Below are positions 30,735 through 38,678 of a stretch of DNA of 64,000 nucleotides, one piece after another; position 1 is the first letter of the stretch, and each line of letters opens with the position of its first letter. The stretch lies in contig NZ_AP022582.1 in the NCBI RefSeq assembly GCF_010731595.1, positions 4,092,001-4,156,000 of the forward strand, written 5' to 3'. A program made the position numbers and the translations under genes. A model generated the notes under the pieces. It saw nothing but the letters and a program-made list of their open reading frames with translations. It was not told where the DNA came from and made no database searches. The stretch comes from Mycobacterium seoulense. GTDB taxonomy: Bacteria; Actinomycetota; Actinomycetes; Mycobacteriales; Mycobacteriaceae.

Positions 30735-31314
30735 GGTTACGAAAATAGTAACGCCTCGCATCGGTGCCCTCGAACCGCCGTACGAGCCCTCGGTGGCGGC
30801 ACAACTGCAAAAGATGATGCCGCCGAACGTGCCGCCCATAGCCCTGTTTCGCGTCGTGGTGCGCAACATGCCCATGGCGGAGGCCATGACGCTGTGGGGC
30901 GGCTACGAATTGAGCCGCTCGCTGTCGCTGTCGCTTCGCGACCGCGAGATCGTGATCGACCGCACCTGCGCTCGCTGCGGCTGTGAATACGAATGGGGCG
31001 TGCACGTCGCGTTTTTCGCGGAGAAGGCGCGCCTCGATCGCGAGCAGGTCCACTCCTTGACCCACGGCGGCGCCGACGATCCGTGCTGGACGGCCGAGCG
31101 AGATCGCCTCCTCGTCCGCGCCGTAGATTCGCTCTGCGATCGCCGAGACATCGACGACGCCCTGTGGACGGCGCTGCGCACCGAGTTCGACGAACGCGAG
31201 ATTCTCGACCTCACGATGCTGTGCGGCTGGTATCACGCGATCAGCTTCACCGCACGTGCCGCCCGGGTCCCGCTCGAGGCCGGCAGCCCCACCTTCGCCG
31301 GCGTCGCTCGCTGA
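30733..31314 (+). CDS. Carboxymuconolactone decarboxylase (AhpD-like) family protein
   Basis: 193 residues. The AhpD-like CMD fold is indicated by LEPPYEPSVAAQLQKMMPPNVPPIALFRVVVRNMP, then LSLRDREIVIDRTCARCGCEYEWGVHVAFFAEKARL. The active motif here is CARCGCEYEWGVH, a CXXC plus the downstream His, as in peroxidase-like CMD proteins. A peroxidase or thiol-redox function fits. Controlled probably by the overlapping divergent HxlR regulator. Start in CCATGG as described for that gene. Confidence 0.8.
   Translation: MVTKIVTPRIGALEPPYEPSVAAQLQKMMPPNVPPIALFRVVVRNMPMAEAMTLWGGYELSRSLSLSLRDREIVIDRTCARCGCEYEWGVHVAFFAEKARLDREQVHSLTHGGADDPCWTAERDRLLVRAVDSLCDRRDIDDALWTALRTEFDEREILDLTMLCGWYHAISFTARAARVPLEAGSPTFAGVAR
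30736..30752. promoter_or_regulatory. Candidate HxlR operator and minus-strand -10 box
   Basis: GTTACGAAAATAGTAAC is an inverted repeat with arms GTTAC/GTAAC. It covers TATTTT (minus strand, 30747-30742), the likely -10 box of hxlR. A further CGTAAC half-site lies at 30712-30717 next to the opposite -10. Repressor binding here would block both starts. Confidence 0.5.
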
Positions 31315-31339
31315 TCCGTCTAGGACCGCCGATCCGCGC

Positions 31340-31909
31340 TCAGCTCGGCTTGATGGCGCGCCACCGTTGCCGCCCACCGGCAGGATCGATCCGCACATCG
31401 GCGAATCCCGCGTTGAGCAGCCGGGCGCCCAAATCGTCCGGCGCGATCGGGTTGTAGGTGTCGGCGATGTGCAGGAGCCGGAAGCCCAGCGACGGGACGC
31501 CGTCGCTGCCGGCGAACGCCCCGCCCGGCCGCAGCACCCGAAACGCCTCGGCGAAGAGCCGGTCCTGCAATTCGGCGCTGGGAACGTGGTGGAGCATGGT
31601 GAAGCACACCACCGAGGTGAAGTGATCCGCGGGCAGTCCGGTGTCGGTGCCGTCGCCGTGGATGATGCGGGCCCGGTCGCCGTAGCGGCTCTGCAAGCGA
31701 TCGGCCATCGCGGCATCGACCTCGACGGCGGTGAGCGAATCGGCCCTGTCCAGCAGAGCGCGCGTCGTCGCCCCGTATCCCGGGCCGATTTCCAAAGTCC
31801 GCGAGCCCAATTCGACGCCGTCCAACGCCCAGGGCAACAGCTGGCCCTCCACCGCCTTCTCCCAGGCCACCGAGCTACACCGGCGCCGGTGCAGAAGATT
31901 CATTCCCAT
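31340..31909 (-). CDS. Class I SAM-dependent methyltransferase (Rv3832c)
   Basis: 189 residues. SAM-binding motif I is LEIGPGYGATTRALL, motif II VEVDAAMADRL, and the post-I acidic residue lies in HGDGTDTGLP; all within a Rossmann fold. The N-terminal MNLLHRRRCSSVAWEKAV is typical of this mycobacterial family. The methyl acceptor is unknown. I chose the ATG at 31909 because TAGCGT (31922-31917, minus) lies 7 bases upstream, indicating a leaderless message; a GTG at 31918 would overlap that box. Divergent from the AraC gene with only 55 bases between starts, so the regulator may control it. Confidence 0.8.
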   Translation of the reverse strand: MGMNLLHRRRCSSVAWEKAVEGQLLPWALDGVELGSRTLEIGPGYGATTRALLDRADSLTAVEVDAAMADRLQSRYGDRARIIHGDGTDTGLPADHFTSVVCFTMLHHVPSAELQDRLFAEAFRVLRPGGAFAGSDGVPSLGFRLLHIADTYNPIAPDDLGARLLNAGFADVRIDPAGGRQRWRAIKPS

Positions 31910-31916
31910 AACGGTC

Positions 31917-31922
31917 ACGCTA
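31917..31922 (-). promoter_or_regulatory. Candidate -10 box of the methyltransferase gene
   Basis: TAGCGT on the minus strand, 7 bases before the ATG at 31909; no Shine-Dalgarno sequence is visible. Confidence 0.45.
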
Positions 31923-31950
31923 GGCGCACCGCAGTGGTGCGGGCTTCCGA

Positions 31951-31956
31951 TATTCT
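31951..31956 (+). promoter_or_regulatory. Candidate -10 box of the AraC-family gene
   Basis: TATTCT ends 8 bases before the ATG at 31965, again without a Shine-Dalgarno sequence. It faces the methyltransferase -10 box 28 bases away, so the two promoters are back to back. Confidence 0.5.
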
Positions 31957-31964
31957 GCCGTCTT

Positions 31965-32714
31965 ATGTCGGAAATCAGCCATCACGGGATGGCGACGTCG
32001 TCCCAGGCGCTCCCCCCGGGGGCGCGGATCGAACGGCATTGGCATCCCTTGCACCAGATCGTCTACCCGTCCTCGGGCGCGGTCTCGGTCACCACCCCGG
32101 CGGGAACCTGGATCACGCCGGCGAATCGGGCCATCTGGATACCGGCGGGCTGCTGGCACGAACATAAGTTCCACGGCCACACCCGGTTTCACGGTGTCGC
32201 ACTGGACCCGGACCGTTACCGTCGCGGCCCCGCGGCGCCGGCCGTGCTGGCGGTCAACCCATTGATGCGCGAACTCATCATCGCGTGCTCGCAGACCGAC
32301 GGGACCGACACCGGCGAGCACCACCGGATGCTGGCCGTGCTGCACGACCAGGTGCAGACGGCCAATGCCGTTGAGCCCCTGTGGATTCCCACACCCGTCG
32401 ACGACCGGCTGCGCGAAGCGTGCGCGCTTGTCGCCGACAACCTGCGCGAGCCGTTGACCCTGCAGCAGATCGGCCACCGGATCGGCATCAGCCAGCGCAC
32501 CCTGAGCCGGCTGTTCCGCGACGAGCTGGCGATGACGTTTCCGCAATGGCGGACCCAGCTGCGGCTGCAGCACGCCCTCGTGCTGCTCACCGAACGCCGC
32601 GACGTCACGTCGGTGGCGTCCGAATGCGGTTGGGCCACAACGAGTGCCTTCATCGACACCTACCGGCGGGCCTTCGGGCACACCCCGGGCCGGCTGGCCG
32701 CGCACGCGCTCTAG
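31965..32714 (+). CDS. AraC-family transcriptional regulator (Rv3833)
   Basis: 249 residues. An N-terminal cupin sensor (RIERHWHPLHQIVYPSSGAVSVTTPAGTWITPANRAIWIPAG, about 18-65) is followed by a double helix-turn-helix at about 150-245 (LTLQQIGHRIGISQRTLSRLFRDE and ASECGWATTSAFIDTYRRAFGHTPG). Such AraC/cupin proteins respond to small molecules and often act on the divergent gene, here the methyltransferase. Its TAG stop lies inside the first unit of a CTCTAGC tandem repeat. Confidence 0.87.
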   Translation: MSEISHHGMATSSQALPPGARIERHWHPLHQIVYPSSGAVSVTTPAGTWITPANRAIWIPAGCWHEHKFHGHTRFHGVALDPDRYRRGPAAPAVLAVNPLMRELIIACSQTDGTDTGEHHRMLAVLHDQVQTANAVEPLWIPTPVDDRLREACALVADNLREPLTLQQIGHRIGISQRTLSRLFRDELAMTFPQWRTQLRLQHALVLLTERRDVTSVASECGWATTSAFIDTYRRAFGHTPGRLAAHAL

Positions 32715-32736
32715 CCTCTAGCCTCTAGCCTCTAGC
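32709..32736. repeat. Four-copy CTCTAGC tandem repeat between araC-type gene and serS
   Basis: CTCTAGC is repeated four times without error. The first unit supplies the TAG stop of the AraC gene (32712-32714) and the last the TAG stop of serS on the other strand (32734-32732). Because CTAG is its own complement each unit offers a stop in both directions. Seven-base units mean that gain or loss of one copy shifts nothing in either protein. Confidence 0.85.
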
Positions 32737-34006
32737 CTTTCACAACGGTGCCGACGGGCTCGAGGACCTCGGTGCCGACGAACGGCACCAGCGCGTCGGG
32801 GACCCGCACGCTGCCGTCGGGCCGCTGGTGGTTTTCCAGGATCGCCACCAGCCATCGGGTGGTGCCCAGCGTGCCGTTGAGGGTGGCAGCGGTCTGGGGC
32901 TTGCCACCCCCGTCGCGGTAGCGCGTCGCCAGCCGGCGCGCCTGGAAGGTGGTGCAGTTCGACGTCGACGTCAGCTCGCGGTAGGTGCCCTGCGTGGGAA
33001 CCCATGCCTCGCAGTCGAACTTGCGCGCGGCCGACGACCCGAGATCGCCGGCGGCGACGTCGATCACCCGATAGGGCACCCCGATGTGGGCCAGCATCTC
33101 GCGTTGCCAGCCGAGCAGCCGTTCGTGTTCGGCCTCGGCCTCGCCGGGCGTGCAGTAGACGAATCCCTCGACCTTGTCGAACTGGTGCACGCGGATGATG
33201 CCGCGGGTGTCCTTGCCGTAGCTGCCGGCCTCCCGCCGGAAGCACGACGACCAGCCCGCGTAGCGCAGCGGGCCACCGGACAGGTCCAGGATCTCGTCGG
33301 CGTGGTAGCCGGCCAGCGGCACCTCGGAGGTGCCGACCAGGTAGAGGTCGTCGGCCTCCACCCGGTAGATCTCGTCGGCGTGGGCACCCAGGAACCCGGT
33401 GCCCGCCATCACCTCCGGGCGCACCAGCACCGGCGGGATCATCGGGATGAAGCCGTTGTCGACGGCCAGCCGCAGGGCCAGTTGCAGCAGTCCCAGCTGC
33501 AGCAGCGCGCCCCGCCCGGTCAGGAAGTAAAAGCGCGAGCCGGACACCTTGGCGCCGCGCTGCATGTCGATGAGGCCCAGTGATTCGCCGAGCTCGAGGT
33601 GGTCCTTCGGGTTTTCCAGTCGCGCGGGTTCGCCCACGACGTCCAGGACGCGGTAGTCGTCCTCCCCGCCGGCGGGCACCCCGTCGATGACCACATTGGA
33701 GATCGCCATGTGCGCCGCGGTGAACGCCGCCTCGGCCTCGGCCTGCTCGGTTTCGGCGGCCTTGACCTGCTCGGCCAGCTCCTTGGCGCGCGCCAGCTTG
33801 GCCGGGCGCTCCTCGGGGGACGCGGAGCCGACGCTTTTGCTGGCGGATTTCTGCTCGGCGCGCAGCGTGTCGGCCTTCGAGATCGCCGCCCGGCGGGCGG
33901 CGTCGGCCGCCAGCAGCGTGTCGACCAAGGTCGGATCCTCGCCTCGACTGGTCTGCGACCTGCGTACGGCGTCGGGGTTCTCGCGGAGCAGTTTCGGGTC
34001 GATCAC
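32732..34006 (-). CDS. serS: Seryl-tRNA synthetase
   Basis: 424 residues. An N-terminal coiled-coil tRNA-binding arm (about 25-110: [47 protein letters not shown]) is followed by a class II catalytic core. Motif 2 is [21 protein letters not shown] and motif 3 region [18 protein letters not shown]. The enzyme charges tRNA-Ser in the cytosol. The GTG start ([18 protein letters not shown]) is chosen by family; the upstream frame reaches into the promoter shared with the divergent septum-formation-domain gene. No T-box leader is visible. Confidence 0.96.
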   Translation of the reverse strand: MIDPKLLRENPDAVRRSQTSRGEDPTLVDTLLAADAARRAAISKADTLRAEQKSASKSVGSASPEERPAKLARAKELAEQVKAAETEQAEAEAAFTAAHMAISNVVIDGVPAGGEDDYRVLDVVGEPARLENPKDHLELGESLGLIDMQRGAKVSGSRFYFLTGRGALLQLGLLQLALRLAVDNGFIPMIPPVLVRPEVMAGTGFLGAHADEIYRVEADDLYLVGTSEVPLAGYHADEILDLSGGPLRYAGWSSCFRREAGSYGKDTRGIIRVHQFDKVEGFVYCTPGEAEAEHERLLGWQREMLAHIGVPYRVIDVAAGDLGSSAARKFDCEAWVPTQGTYRELTSTSNCTTFQARRLATRYRDGGGKPQTAATLNGTLGTTRWLVAILENHQRPDGSVRVPDALVPFVGTEVLEPVGTVVKG

Positions 34007-34119
34007 GGCCCTGAGACTACTTTCACCGGCTGGGCCCGGTCCGCACAGCGTCCCGCCACGATCAGTCCCAGGACTCACATCAGTAACTTTTGTCACGCCG
34101 CACAGGCGCTCCTGTCAGA

Positions 34120-35478
34120 ATGGACCCGATGTCGCAAGCGCCCGAGACGGAAGCCCCGGAGGCTGACGCCCGCACCGCCGCGCCGGAACAGCCGCACGCC
34201 GGCTTCCGGTGGCCGCGCAGTCTGCATGCGCAGGCCACCCGGCGCGCCCTGCTGCTGACCGCGCTCGGCGGCCTGCTGATCGCCGGGCTCGTCACCGCGC
34301 TGCCGGTCGGCGGCACCGGGCCGGGGCGGTTGTCCGGCTATCTCAACGGCAACCCGGTCCCTACCACCGGAAGCAGGGGCGACGCCGCGTTCAACAAGGC
34401 CGCCAGCGGCGACTGCCTGATGTGGCCGGACGCCACCCCCGAGTCGGCGAGGATCGTCAACTGCGTCGACGCCCACAAGTTCGAAGTCGCCGAATCCGTC
34501 GACATGCGGACGTTCCCGGGCTCCGAGTACGGCCCCAACGCCGCGCCCCCGTCGCCCGCTCGCATCCAGCAGATCACCCAGGAGCAGTGCGAGTCCGCCG
34601 TGCGGAATTACCTGGGCCCCAAGTTCGATCCCAACAGCAAGTTCACCGTCAGCCTGCTGTGGCCGGGGGACCGGGCCTGGCGCCAGTCGGGCGAGCGCCG
34701 CATGCTGTGCGGTCTGCAGCTGCCCGGCACCAACAACCAGCAGCAGGCCTTCAAGGGCAAGGTCGCCGACGTCGACCAGTCCAAGGTCTGGCCGGCGGGC
34801 ACCTGCTTGGGCATCGACTCGACCACCAACCAGCCGATCGACGCCCCGGTCGAATGCGCGGCGCCGCACGCAATGGAGGTGACCGGCACGGTGAACCTGG
34901 CCGAGAAGTTCCCCGGCGCGCTGCCGGCGGAGCCCGACCAGGACGGCTTCATCAAGGATCAGTGCACCAAGATGACGGACGCCTACCTGGCGCCGGTCAA
35001 GCTGCGCACCACCACGCTGACGCTGATCTACCCGACCGTGCCGCTGGCCAGCTGGACGGCCGGCAGCCGCGAGGTCGCCTGCAGCATCGGCGCGACGCTG
35101 GGCAACGGCGGCTGGGCCACCCTGGTCAACAGCGCCAAGGGCCAGCTGCTGATCAACGGCCAGCCACCGGTGCCGCCGCCCGACATCCCCGAAGAGCGGC
35201 TCACGCTGCCGCCGATACCGCTCCAGGTACCGGCCCAGGCGCCGTCGAGCCAGGCCGCTTCGGCCCCGGAGATCCCGCCGAACAATCAGCACCTTCCGGG
35301 GCAGCAGCCGGTGGTCACGCCACCCCAGGCGCCGGCCTCCGACTCTCCGGCCCCGCAGGCGCCGCCCCCCGCGGACGCCGGGGCGCCGCCGCAGCCCCCG
35401 CCCCCCGCGGACGGTGGAGCGCCGCCGCCGGCCAACCCGGCGCCGGAGGCACCGCCCGCCGCGCAACCCGGGGGATAA
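34120..35478 (+). CDS. Membrane protein with septum-formation domains (Rv3835)
   Basis: 452 residues. One membrane segment (about 45-65, RRALLLTALGGLLIAGLVTAL) precedes an extracytoplasmic part with two related domains. The first has GDCLMWPDATPESARIVNCVDAHKFEVAESVDM, the second GTCLGIDSTTNQPIDAPVECAAPHAMEVTGTV; both fit the septum-formation family. The last 90 residues are Pro/Ala-rich. Role may be in cell division or envelope, but is not established. ATG at 34120 or 34129 are both possible. TAACTT at 34082-34087 may be its -10. The next gene starts 4 bases after its stop. Confidence 0.8.
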   Translation: MDPMSQAPETEAPEADARTAAPEQPHAGFRWPRSLHAQATRRALLLTALGGLLIAGLVTALPVGGTGPGRLSGYLNGNPVPTTGSRGDAAFNKAASGDCLMWPDATPESARIVNCVDAHKFEVAESVDMRTFPGSEYGPNAAPPSPARIQQITQEQCESAVRNYLGPKFDPNSKFTVSLLWPGDRAWRQSGERRMLCGLQLPGTNNQQQAFKGKVADVDQSKVWPAGTCLGIDSTTNQPIDAPVECAAPHAMEVTGTVNLAEKFPGALPAEPDQDGFIKDQCTKMTDAYLAPVKLRTTTLTLIYPTVPLASWTAGSREVACSIGATLGNGGWATLVNSAKGQLLINGQPPVPPPDIPEERLTLPPIPLQVPAQAPSSQAASAPEIPPNNQHLPGQQPVVTPPQAPASDSPAPQAPPPADAGAPPQPPPPADGGAPPPANPAPEAPPAAQPGG

Positions 35479-35482
35479 CCGA

Positions 35483-35833
35483 GTGCCCGCGCGGATGGAT
35501 CCGCAGCGGTTCGACGAACTGGTTTCCGACGCGCTCGACCTGATCCCGCCCGAGCTGGCAGCGGCGATGGACAACGTCGTCGTTCTGGTGCAGGACCGCC
35601 ACCCCGAGGACGGGGAGCTGCTCGGGCTGTACGAAGGGGTCGCCCTGACCGAGCGGGACTCCGACTACGCCGGATCCCTGCCCGACGCGATCACCATCTA
35701 CCGCGAGGCGCTGCTGGACGTCTGCGAATCCGACGAAGAGGTCGTGGAGGAAGTGGCGATCACGGTGATCCACGAGATCGCCCACCACTTCGGCATCGAC
35801 GACGCCCGGCTGGAAGAACTGGGCTGGGCCTGA
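35483..35833 (+). CDS. Small zincin-like metallopeptidase-family protein (Rv3836)
   Basis: 116 residues from a GTG start with GGGGG 8 bases upstream; an internal ATG at 35495 is an alternative. The zinc motif HEIAHHFGIDD (HEXXHH) at the C-terminal end places it in the minimal zincin family. The acidic surface (EDGELLGLYEGVALTERDSD) is typical. Function unknown. It is directly behind the septum-formation-domain gene and almost certainly co-transcribed. Confidence 0.8.
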   Translation: MPARMDPQRFDELVSDALDLIPPELAAAMDNVVVLVQDRHPEDGELLGLYEGVALTERDSDYAGSLPDAITIYREALLDVCESDEEVVEEVAITVIHEIAHHFGIDDARLEELGWA

Positions 35834-35906
35834 CAACCCGACAGCCGCGCCGGTTTCGTGGGCGCGGCATCCCGGATTTCTCCGTGGCGGGTGCTATGAA
35901 CGCGTT

Positions 35907-36098
35907 ATGAGCGCTGACTGCCGCGACTGCCGGGCAGGCCTAGATCACTGTCACGGCACCATCATTCGCCATTCACTGCGCCGCTCGGAATGCACCGAGC
36001 CGGATTGCTTCAGCCCCGAGCTGTTGCCACACGCCTTCGTCGTCGACTGCGACGCGGTCGGCTGCGGATGCTCGGAGTCGGTCGCGCTGGCCGTCTGA
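35907..36098 (+). CDS. Cys-rich small protein of unknown function
   Basis: 63 residues with eight Cys (5, 8, 15, 29, 34, 48, 53, 55) and His at 14, 16, 22 and 42. The spacing CXXC-X6-C suggests a metal site, perhaps one or two structural zinc ions. There is no signal peptide. Codon use (GCC, GAC, TGC) resembles neighbours. The Shine-Dalgarno sequence is weak. It fills the gap between the zincin gene and the convergent phosphatase. I recognise no family. Confidence 0.55.
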   Translation: MSADCRDCRAGLDHCHGTIIRHSLRRSECTEPDCFSPELLPHAFVVDCDAVGCGCSESVALAV

Positions 36099-36105
36099 CC
36101 GGCCG

Positions 36106-36792
36106 TCAACCCATCGGGTCGGTGCTCGAGTGCACCGCGTCCGCGACCGGGGTTGCCTCGGTCTCGGGATAGAACGGGGGCGTCAGGGTTCCCCACCGCA
36201 CGCAGCTCCACCGTCCGTCGGTGATCGGCGCCAGCACCACGGATTCGGCGTTGTCGAGGTGATTGTCCAGCGCAAAGCCGGCGTCCACACCGGCCAGCAC
36301 GGCGGCGGCCAGGCGGATGGCGGCGCCATGGCTGACTACGACGATGTCGCCGGTCCAGTCGTGGTCGTCGAGGTAGCGCAGCCGCAGGTCGGTGAGCACC
36401 GGCACGTAGCGGTCCAGCACGTCGTTGCCGGTTTCCCCGCCGGGCAGCGGGACGTCGAGGTCACCGTGATGCCATCGCCGGTAGATCTCGTTGAACTCGG
36501 CGACCGCGTCGTCGTCGTTGCGGTTTTCCAGCCCGCCGACCTGAACCTCGTGAACGCCGGCCACCTCGATGGCGGACATCCGCAGCTCGCCGCCGATGAC
36601 CCCGGCCGTCTGCGACGCCCGGATCGCCACCGAGTGGGCCAGCAGCGAGGGCCGTCCCGCACCGCGGGCGAAGGCGCGGGCCTGGTCGCGGCCCCGCGGC
36701 GTCAGTTCAGCGCCGGGTGGGCGGGTGTCCAGCCTGCGCTCGACGTTGCCATAGGACTGGCCGTGTCGCAGGAGCACCAACCGGCCCGTCAT
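36106..36792 (-). CDS. Histidine phosphatase / phosphoglycerate mutase-like protein (Rv3837c)
   Basis: 228 residues. The phosphohistidine motif is LLRHGQSYGNVERRLD at the N-terminus and the second catalytic His is in VVVSHGAAIRLA. These enzymes are cofactor-dependent mutases or, more often, phosphatases on small phosphorylated metabolites; the substrate is open. Start ATG at 36792 shares ATGA with the stop of pheA, so translation is coupled. A longer frame that joins this gene with out-of-frame pheA sequence is an artefact of GC-rich DNA. Confidence 0.85.
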   Translation of the reverse strand: MTGRLVLLRHGQSYGNVERRLDTRPPGAELTPRGRDQARAFARGAGRPSLLAHSVAIRASQTAGVIGGELRMSAIEVAGVHEVQVGGLENRNDDDAVAEFNEIYRRWHHGDLDVPLPGGETGNDVLDRYVPVLTDLRLRYLDDHDWTGDIVVVSHGAAIRLAAAVLAGVDAGFALDNHLDNAESVVLAPITDGRWSCVRWGTLTPPFYPETEATPVADAVHSSTDPMG

Positions 36793-37739
36793 ACCTCGAC
36801 CTCCCGGGCCGTGGTCTCCGGTTTGCCGTCGCGCAGCCGCGCCAGCCAGCGGGCCGCCTCGTCGGCGGGTGGCGGCAGCACCCCGGCGGGGGAGCCGGTC
36901 GGCCAAGATCCCAGGTATCGCACGTCTGCACAACGCCGGTGCAGCGCTTTGAGTGCCTCGGCGACGGCGTCGTCGTCGATGTGGCCCACACAGTCGGCGA
37001 AGAACACGTAGGTACCCAGCGCCGTCCGGGTCGGGCGGGATTCGATCCGGGTCAGGTCGATGCCGCGGATCCCGAATTCGGTCAGCGCGCCCAACAGCGC
37101 GCCGGGCGCGTTGTCGATGCGCAGCACCACCGACGTCCGGTCGGCCCCGGTGCGGGCCGGCGGCGGCCCGGGCAGGCCGACCAAGAGGAAGCGCGTGCGG
37201 GCATTGGGCTCGTCGACCACCCCGTCGGCCAGCGCGGCCAGTCCCCGATGCGTGGCGGCCAGCGGCGACGTCACCGCGGCGTCGGCCTGCCCTTCGGCCA
37301 CCTGCCTCGCCGCGTCGGCGTTGGAGTACGCGGGCCGCAGCTCGGCGTCGGGCAGGTGGGTGGCGACCCAATGCCGCACCTGCGCCGCCGCCACGGAGAA
37401 GGCGGCCAGCGTGCGCACGTCGGCGGCGGCGCGACCGGGTTTGACCACGATCGTGAACGCGACGTCCAGGGTGGTCTCGGCGAACACCTGCAGGGGCGAA
37501 CCGATCGCCAGGCTGTCCAGCGTGGGCGTCACGGACCCGTCGATCGAGTTCTCGATGGGGACACAGGCGTATTCGGCGGCGCCCTCGCGGACGGTGTCCA
37601 GCGCCGCGGCGGTGCTGTCGAAGGGCACTCGCCGAACCTCGCCCGCGCCCTGGTCGGGTATCAGGCCGGCGGCCATGATCTGCAACAGCGCCGCCTCGGT
37701 GAAGGTCCCCTCCGGACCGAGATAAGCGATGCGGATCAC
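36789..37739 (-). CDS. pheA: Prephenate dehydratase
   Basis: 316 residues, monofunctional enzyme. The catalytic domain (about 1-195) contains the TRF motif in NARTRFLLVG. The ACT regulatory domain (about 205-280) has the Phe-binding ESRPT motif in LTRIESRPT. It converts prephenate to phenylpyruvate in phenylalanine biosynthesis and is feedback-inhibited through the ACT domain. GTG start (MIRIAYLGPEGTFTEAALL). Divergent from the iron-regulated gene at 37830; only 90 bases lie between, including the iron box, so iron status might also touch pheA. Confidence 0.95.
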   Translation of the reverse strand: MIRIAYLGPEGTFTEAALLQIMAAGLIPDQGAGEVRRVPFDSTAAALDTVREGAAEYACVPIENSIDGSVTPTLDSLAIGSPLQVFAETTLDVAFTIVVKPGRAAADVRTLAAFSVAAAQVRHWVATHLPDAELRPAYSNADAARQVAEGQADAAVTSPLAATHRGLAALADGVVDEPNARTRFLLVGLPGPPPARTGADRTSVVLRIDNAPGALLGALTEFGIRGIDLTRIESRPTRTALGTYVFFADCVGHIDDDAVAEALKALHRRCADVRYLGSWPTGSPAGVLPPPADEAARWLARLRDGKPETTAREVEV

Positions 37740-37797
37740 GCCCCAACCCTAGCGGCGACCGCCGCCAAACGGCTCTTGCGGCGCCCCGTCATCTAAG

Positions 37798-37816
37798 TTA
37801 ACTTAGGCTTACCTAA
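37798..37816 (+). promoter_or_regulatory. IdeR iron box
   Basis: TTAACTTAGGCTTACCTAA matches 16 of 19 bases of the IdeR consensus (TTAGGTTAGGCTAACCTAA). It overlaps a perfect 12-base palindrome TAAGTTAACTTA at 37794-37805, which may allow a second dimer to bind. It lies 13 bases before the GTG of the DUF2470 gene, so iron-loaded IdeR should repress or, as for storage genes, regulate that gene. The same gene is IdeR-controlled in M. tuberculosis. Confidence 0.88.
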
Positions 37817-37829
37817 CCGAAGGAGAACG

Positions 37830-38633
37830 GTGTTACCGCTGACGTGCCCCGCCCCGACGACGGCCGAACGTATCCGCAGCGCGTGTGTGCGCGCCGGTGG
37901 CGCGCTCCTGGCCCTGGAATCCGTGCACACACGCCAGGATCCGGTCGTGACGCCCGTACATCACCTGCTGCCCGACGGGTCGTTCGCGCTGGCGCTTCCG
38001 CGTGGGCGCGACGGCCGCCCGGACCGCGGCGTCGCCGGAGCGCAGGCGCTGCTGGAGTTGACCGACTACGCGCCGCTCCCCCTGCGGGAGCCGGTGCGCT
38101 CGCTGGTCTGGGTGCGCGGGCGCCTGCAGGAATTCCGCTCGGACGAGGTCGCCGAGACCGTCGACCTGATCGCCGCCGACTGGCCCCACCCCGCGCTGCT
38201 TCAGGTCGACACGCCGCGCTGCGCCCCGCCGGACGGCGACGAGCCCCGGTACACGCTGATCCGGCTGGAGATCGCGTCCATCGTCGTCACCGACGCCACC
38301 GGCGCCGAACCCGTCAGCGTCGAGGATCTCCTGGCGGCCCGGCCCGACCCGTTCTGCGAGATCGAGTCGAACTTGCTGTGGCATTTGGACACCGCCCACA
38401 GCGATGTGGTGGCGCGGCTGGTGTCCCGGCTGCCGGCACCGTTGCGGCGCGGCCAGGTACGCCCGCTCGGACTCGACCGCTACGGCGTGCGGTTCCGTGT
38501 CGAAGGCACCGACCGCGACCACGACGTCCGCTTGCCCTTCCACAAGCCGGTGGACGACATGACCGGGTTGAGCCAGGCCATCCGGGTGCTGATGGGTTGC
38601 CCGTTCATCAACGGCCTGCGCGCCCGTCGGTAG
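37830..38633 (+). CDS. DUF2470 protein, iron-regulated (Rv3839)
   Basis: 267 residues. The C-terminal 90 residues (CEIESNLLWHLDTAHSDVVARLVSRLP to FHKPVDDMTGLSQAIRVLMGC) form a DUF2470 domain, found in HugZ-type haem-handling proteins. Starts with GTG and AAGGAG 6 bases upstream. The IdeR box upstream shows iron control; a role in haem or iron metabolism is an inference. In M. tuberculosis the LytR gene and bfrB follow; here the LytR-type gene follows after 45 bases but bfrB is missing. Confidence 0.82.
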   Translation: MLPLTCPAPTTAERIRSACVRAGGALLALESVHTRQDPVVTPVHHLLPDGSFALALPRGRDGRPDRGVAGAQALLELTDYAPLPLREPVRSLVWVRGRLQEFRSDEVAETVDLIAADWPHPALLQVDTPRCAPPDGDEPRYTLIRLEIASIVVTDATGAEPVSVEDLLAARPDPFCEIESNLLWHLDTAHSDVVARLVSRLPAPLRRGQVRPLGLDRYGVRFRVEGTDRDHDVRLPFHKPVDDMTGLSQAIRVLMGCPFINGLRARR

Positions 38634-38678
38634 CCGAACCCGTCGTGTCGGGCCGCCGCCGCCGCGTACGTTAACCGG

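Noticed and set aside
36106..37746. 546-codon frame joining the phosphatase gene with upstream sequence
   Set aside because: The upstream part is an out-of-frame reading of pheA; the phosphatase ATG overlaps the pheA stop as ATGA.
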